This document shows, piece by piece, positions 62,098 to 64,000 of a stretch of 64,000 bases of DNA (positions are counted from its first letter, which is position 1; each line of letters starts with the position of its first letter). The notes below the pieces were generated by a model, which did no database searches, was not told the DNA's origin, and worked only from the letters and a program-made list of their open reading frames with translations. Source of the stretch: Flavobacteriales bacterium (GTDB lineage: Bacteria; Bacteroidota; Bacteroidia; Flavobacteriales; UBA1820). Where the stretch lies: NCBI GenBank assembly GCA_003150615.1, contig QALN01000001.1, positions 1 through 64,000 on the forward strand, given 5' to 3'. The position numbers and the translations under genes were made by a program.

Positions 62098-63153
62098 ATG
62101 TTGATAATCAAGTGGGTAATTAAAATCATGAATATCATGTGCGCCCTGGCTCTTGCGGCGGCGTTCATATCTTCGAGGTTTTCGCCCGAAGCATTGCCTT
62201 ACGTGTCGGTGGCCGGGATGTTCGTTCCGGTGCTGATATTGGTAAATGTGTTTTTCGTGGTGTTCTGGGCTGTAAAGATGGATTTGTTTTTCCTGTACTC
62301 GCTTTTTGCGCTTCTTGCCGGTCTGGGGCAGGTAAACCGTTTTTTTGCGGTAGGTTCGTGGGACAAAACCATGCGGGACGGCGATTTCCGGGTCATGAGT
62401 TACAATGTCCGTTCGTTCAACCGCGACCGGTGGACGGACGATAGCGATGCTGCCGGGAATATATCCAAACTGTTGAAGGAACTTTCACCGGATATAGTAT
62501 GCTTTCAGGAATATGCAGAAAGAATGGTCGATTTGAGCGACTGGAAATACAAATATGTCGTCATATCGGCTCCCGACGGGAATGCCATTTTCTCGAAATA
62601 TCCGATAGTGAATAAAAGTTCGCGCAGGTTCGAGGACAATTCCAGTTCTATATATGCCGATATAAGGATGCCGTCGGGCAGGATAGTGCGGGTGTACTGT
62701 GTCCACCTCAATTCTTTGGGTATAGCGCCTGGCGAAGTCAACGATTTGCCCGGCAAACCGTCAGATGAGATAAAAAGCGAAGTCAAAGGTCTGATAAGAA
62801 GACTGGACCGTGGTTTCAGGGGCCAGCAGAAACAGATAGAGCTCCTGCGTGCCGACATGGACTCTTCGCCTTATCCGAATATTGTCATGGGCGATTTCAA
62901 TAACACGCCGTTTTCATACACATACCGCACCGTGCTTGGCGGCGACATGACAGATGCGTTTTCCGAAGCCGGATTCGGGTTCGGCAGGACGTTCCGGATG
63001 ATAAGGATGTATCCTCTTCGGATAGACTTTATAATGGCTGATGAAAATGCATTCGAAGTCAGGGATTTTTCTACCATCGACGAGAAATCGAGCGACCACA
63101 ATCCCGTCACGGCGGTGCTGGGCATGACCAGCGGAAAAACGGATGAGAAATAG
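62098..63153 (+). CDS. endonuclease/exonuclease/phosphatase-family protein with membrane helices
   Basis: 351 residues from the ATG at 62098. Two or three N-terminal helices (about 10-30, 38-60, 62-80) precede an EEP domain: DFRVMSYNVRSFNRDRW, SPDIVCFQEYAE, NAIFSKYPIV, YCVHLNSLG, NIVMGDFNNTPFSYTYR and KSSDHNPVTAVL. The substrate (lipid, nucleotide or DNA) is unknown; the membrane anchor suggests a phospholipid or envelope role. Confidence 0.88.
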   Translation: MLIIKWVIKIMNIMCALALAAAFISSRFSPEALPYVSVAGMFVPVLILVNVFFVVFWAVKMDLFFLYSLFALLAGLGQVNRFFAVGSWDKTMRDGDFRVMSYNVRSFNRDRWTDDSDAAGNISKLLKELSPDIVCFQEYAERMVDLSDWKYKYVVISAPDGNAIFSKYPIVNKSSRRFEDNSSSIYADIRMPSGRIVRVYCVHLNSLGIAPGEVNDLPGKPSDEIKSEVKGLIRRLDRGFRGQQKQIELLRADMDSSPYPNIVMGDFNNTPFSYTYRTVLGGDMTDAFSEAGFGFGRTFRMIRMYPLRIDFIMADENAFEVRDFSTIDEKSSDHNPVTAVLGMTSGKTDEK

Positions 63154-63216
63154 AAAAAAATATATCGACAAGCGCGGCTTTAGGGCCGTATTAAAAAAAC
63201 GAAAAACGACTGAAAA

Positions 63217-63924
63217 ATGGAAGAAATAGGAGAACAGGTCAGACACGACTTCAAACCCAAGACATGGAATGAGATAAAGACCAACGACTCGTGGACGATA
63301 TTCCGCGTTATGAGCGAATTTGTCAACGGATTTGAAATAATGGCCCGTATAGGTCCGTGCGTATCCATTTTCGGATCCGCGCGTATCAAACCGGACAACA
63401 AATACTACAAACTGACCGAACAGATAGCATACAAACTTACCGGTATGGGTTTCGGTATCATCACGGGCGGAGGTCCCGGAATAATGGAGGCAGCCAACAA
63501 GGGAGCTTATTTCGGAGGCGGCACTTCGTGCGGGATGAACATAGAACTGCCGCACGAACAGAATTCCAACCCGTTCATCGACAAGGATAAGAACGTGTAT
63601 TTCGACCATTTCTTCGTCCGTAAGGTCATGTTCGTGAAATATGCCCAGGCTTTCGTGGTGATGCCCGGAGGCTTCGGTACGCTGGACGAACTGTTCGAGG
63701 CCATAACCCTTATCCAGACACGCAAATCGACCAGTTACCCGATAATACTCGTAGGTACGGAATACTGGGGAGGCCTTTTGGAATGGGTAAAGGACAGGAT
63801 GTTGTCCGAAGGCATGATAAGCCCGGAAGATCTCGACCTTGTAAAACTCGTGGATACACCGGACGAAGTGACCGAGGCGATAAGCGCTTTTTATCAGAAA
63901 TCCGGTTTTACGCCTAACTTTTAG
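63217..63924 (+). CDS. LOG-family protein (TIGR00730 Rossmann fold)
   Basis: 235 residues. Nucleotide-binding GGGPGIMEAANKGAYFGGGT and the PGGxGTxxE motif as MPGGFGTLDELFEAITLIQT; SARIKPDNKYYKLTEQIAYK near the N-terminus. Family members are cytokinin-riboside 5'-monophosphate phosphoribohydrolases that release nucleobases from nucleotides. Last complete gene of the window. Confidence 0.92.
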   Translation: MEEIGEQVRHDFKPKTWNEIKTNDSWTIFRVMSEFVNGFEIMARIGPCVSIFGSARIKPDNKYYKLTEQIAYKLTGMGFGIITGGGPGIMEAANKGAYFGGGTSCGMNIELPHEQNSNPFIDKDKNVYFDHFFVRKVMFVKYAQAFVVMPGGFGTLDELFEAITLIQTRKSTSYPIILVGTEYWGGLLEWVKDRMLSEGMISPEDLDLVKLVDTPDEVTEAISAFYQKSGFTPNF

Positions 63925-64000
63925 ACACGTATATACTCCCGGTTTATTCGGGATGAGGCAACGAAAATATTTTTATACAAGAGATACGAAAAAATTTAAA

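Overview
The window reads as one chromosomal stretch of a member of the Bacteroidota, most likely Bacteroidales and possibly close to Alistipes/Rikenellaceae (the genus is an inference from style, not proven). The evidence: many genes are preceded by the Bacteroidota -7 box TAnnTTTG (for example TATATTTG, TACTTTTG, TAATTTTG) instead of a sigma70 -10/-35 pair; the gene set is typical (BamD next to the RNA polymerase omega-like protein, DUF4492-CydAB, histone H1-like protein, PCMD lipoprotein with a PorT-type barrel, CarboxypepD_reg/plug proteins, a reverse-order rubrerythrin); and base composition is about balanced with heavy use of ATA for isoleucine.

Layout. 1-643 has no convincing gene but holds a diverged duplicated sequence carrying promoter boxes. 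644-3575 is a tandem array of three small secreted proteins made of a carboxypeptidase-regulatory-like domain plus a TonB-plug-like domain but no beta-barrel. 3714-5821 is a membrane polyferredoxin with an internal Tat-like motif, divergent from tatA. 5918-10343 carries four paralogous 6-bladed beta-propeller lipoproteins. 10437-28022 is mostly housekeeping: ruvC, thyA-folA-histidine kinase, a ZIP transporter, lysA, tgt-lptG-EamA, smpB-nth, an M23-like protein with a GH3-family protein, purD, nhaA and an acyltransferase. 28231-33633 has thioredoxin, rubrerythrin, a large TonB-dependent receptor, bamD and the omega subunit. A tRNA-Gln(CTG) precedes an orphan Wza/Wzz export pair (33899-37468). 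37740-40943 holds an Omp85-type barrel and an isolated coiled-coil/glycine-zipper protein resembling part of a phage tape-measure protein. 41041-44077 is the cytochrome bd operon. 44345-51062 has a Ca2+ P-type ATPase, an MBL hydrolase, a hotdog thioesterase with isochorismate synthase (menaquinone), and an ECF-S-like protein with a phosphoribosyltransferase. 51108-63924 contains a Tat-exported DUF362 protein, a frameshifted acetyltransferase, several envelope proteins, an M48 protease, histone H1-like protein, PCMD/PorT pair, a TetR regulator, a K+/H+-type antiporter, an EamA transporter, an exo/endonuclease-phosphatase family protein and a LOG-family protein.

Functional themes. Redox and anaerobic/microaerobic respiration recur: polyferredoxin plus TatA plus Tat-exported DUF362 protein, cytochrome bd, MenF, rubrerythrin and thioredoxin. 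Envelope biogenesis and export also recur: BamD, Omp85, LptG, SLBB/Wzz, beta-barrels. No complete mobile element, CRISPR array or rRNA operon is present.

The most unusual items are the barrel-less plug-protein array with a cysteine conserved in all four plug modules, the orphan tape-measure-like protein, the apparent loss of metal-ligand cysteines in Tgt and Nth, a soluble histidine kinase translationally coupled to folA, and three dispersed repeat families, one of which forms a 51-bp tandem array.
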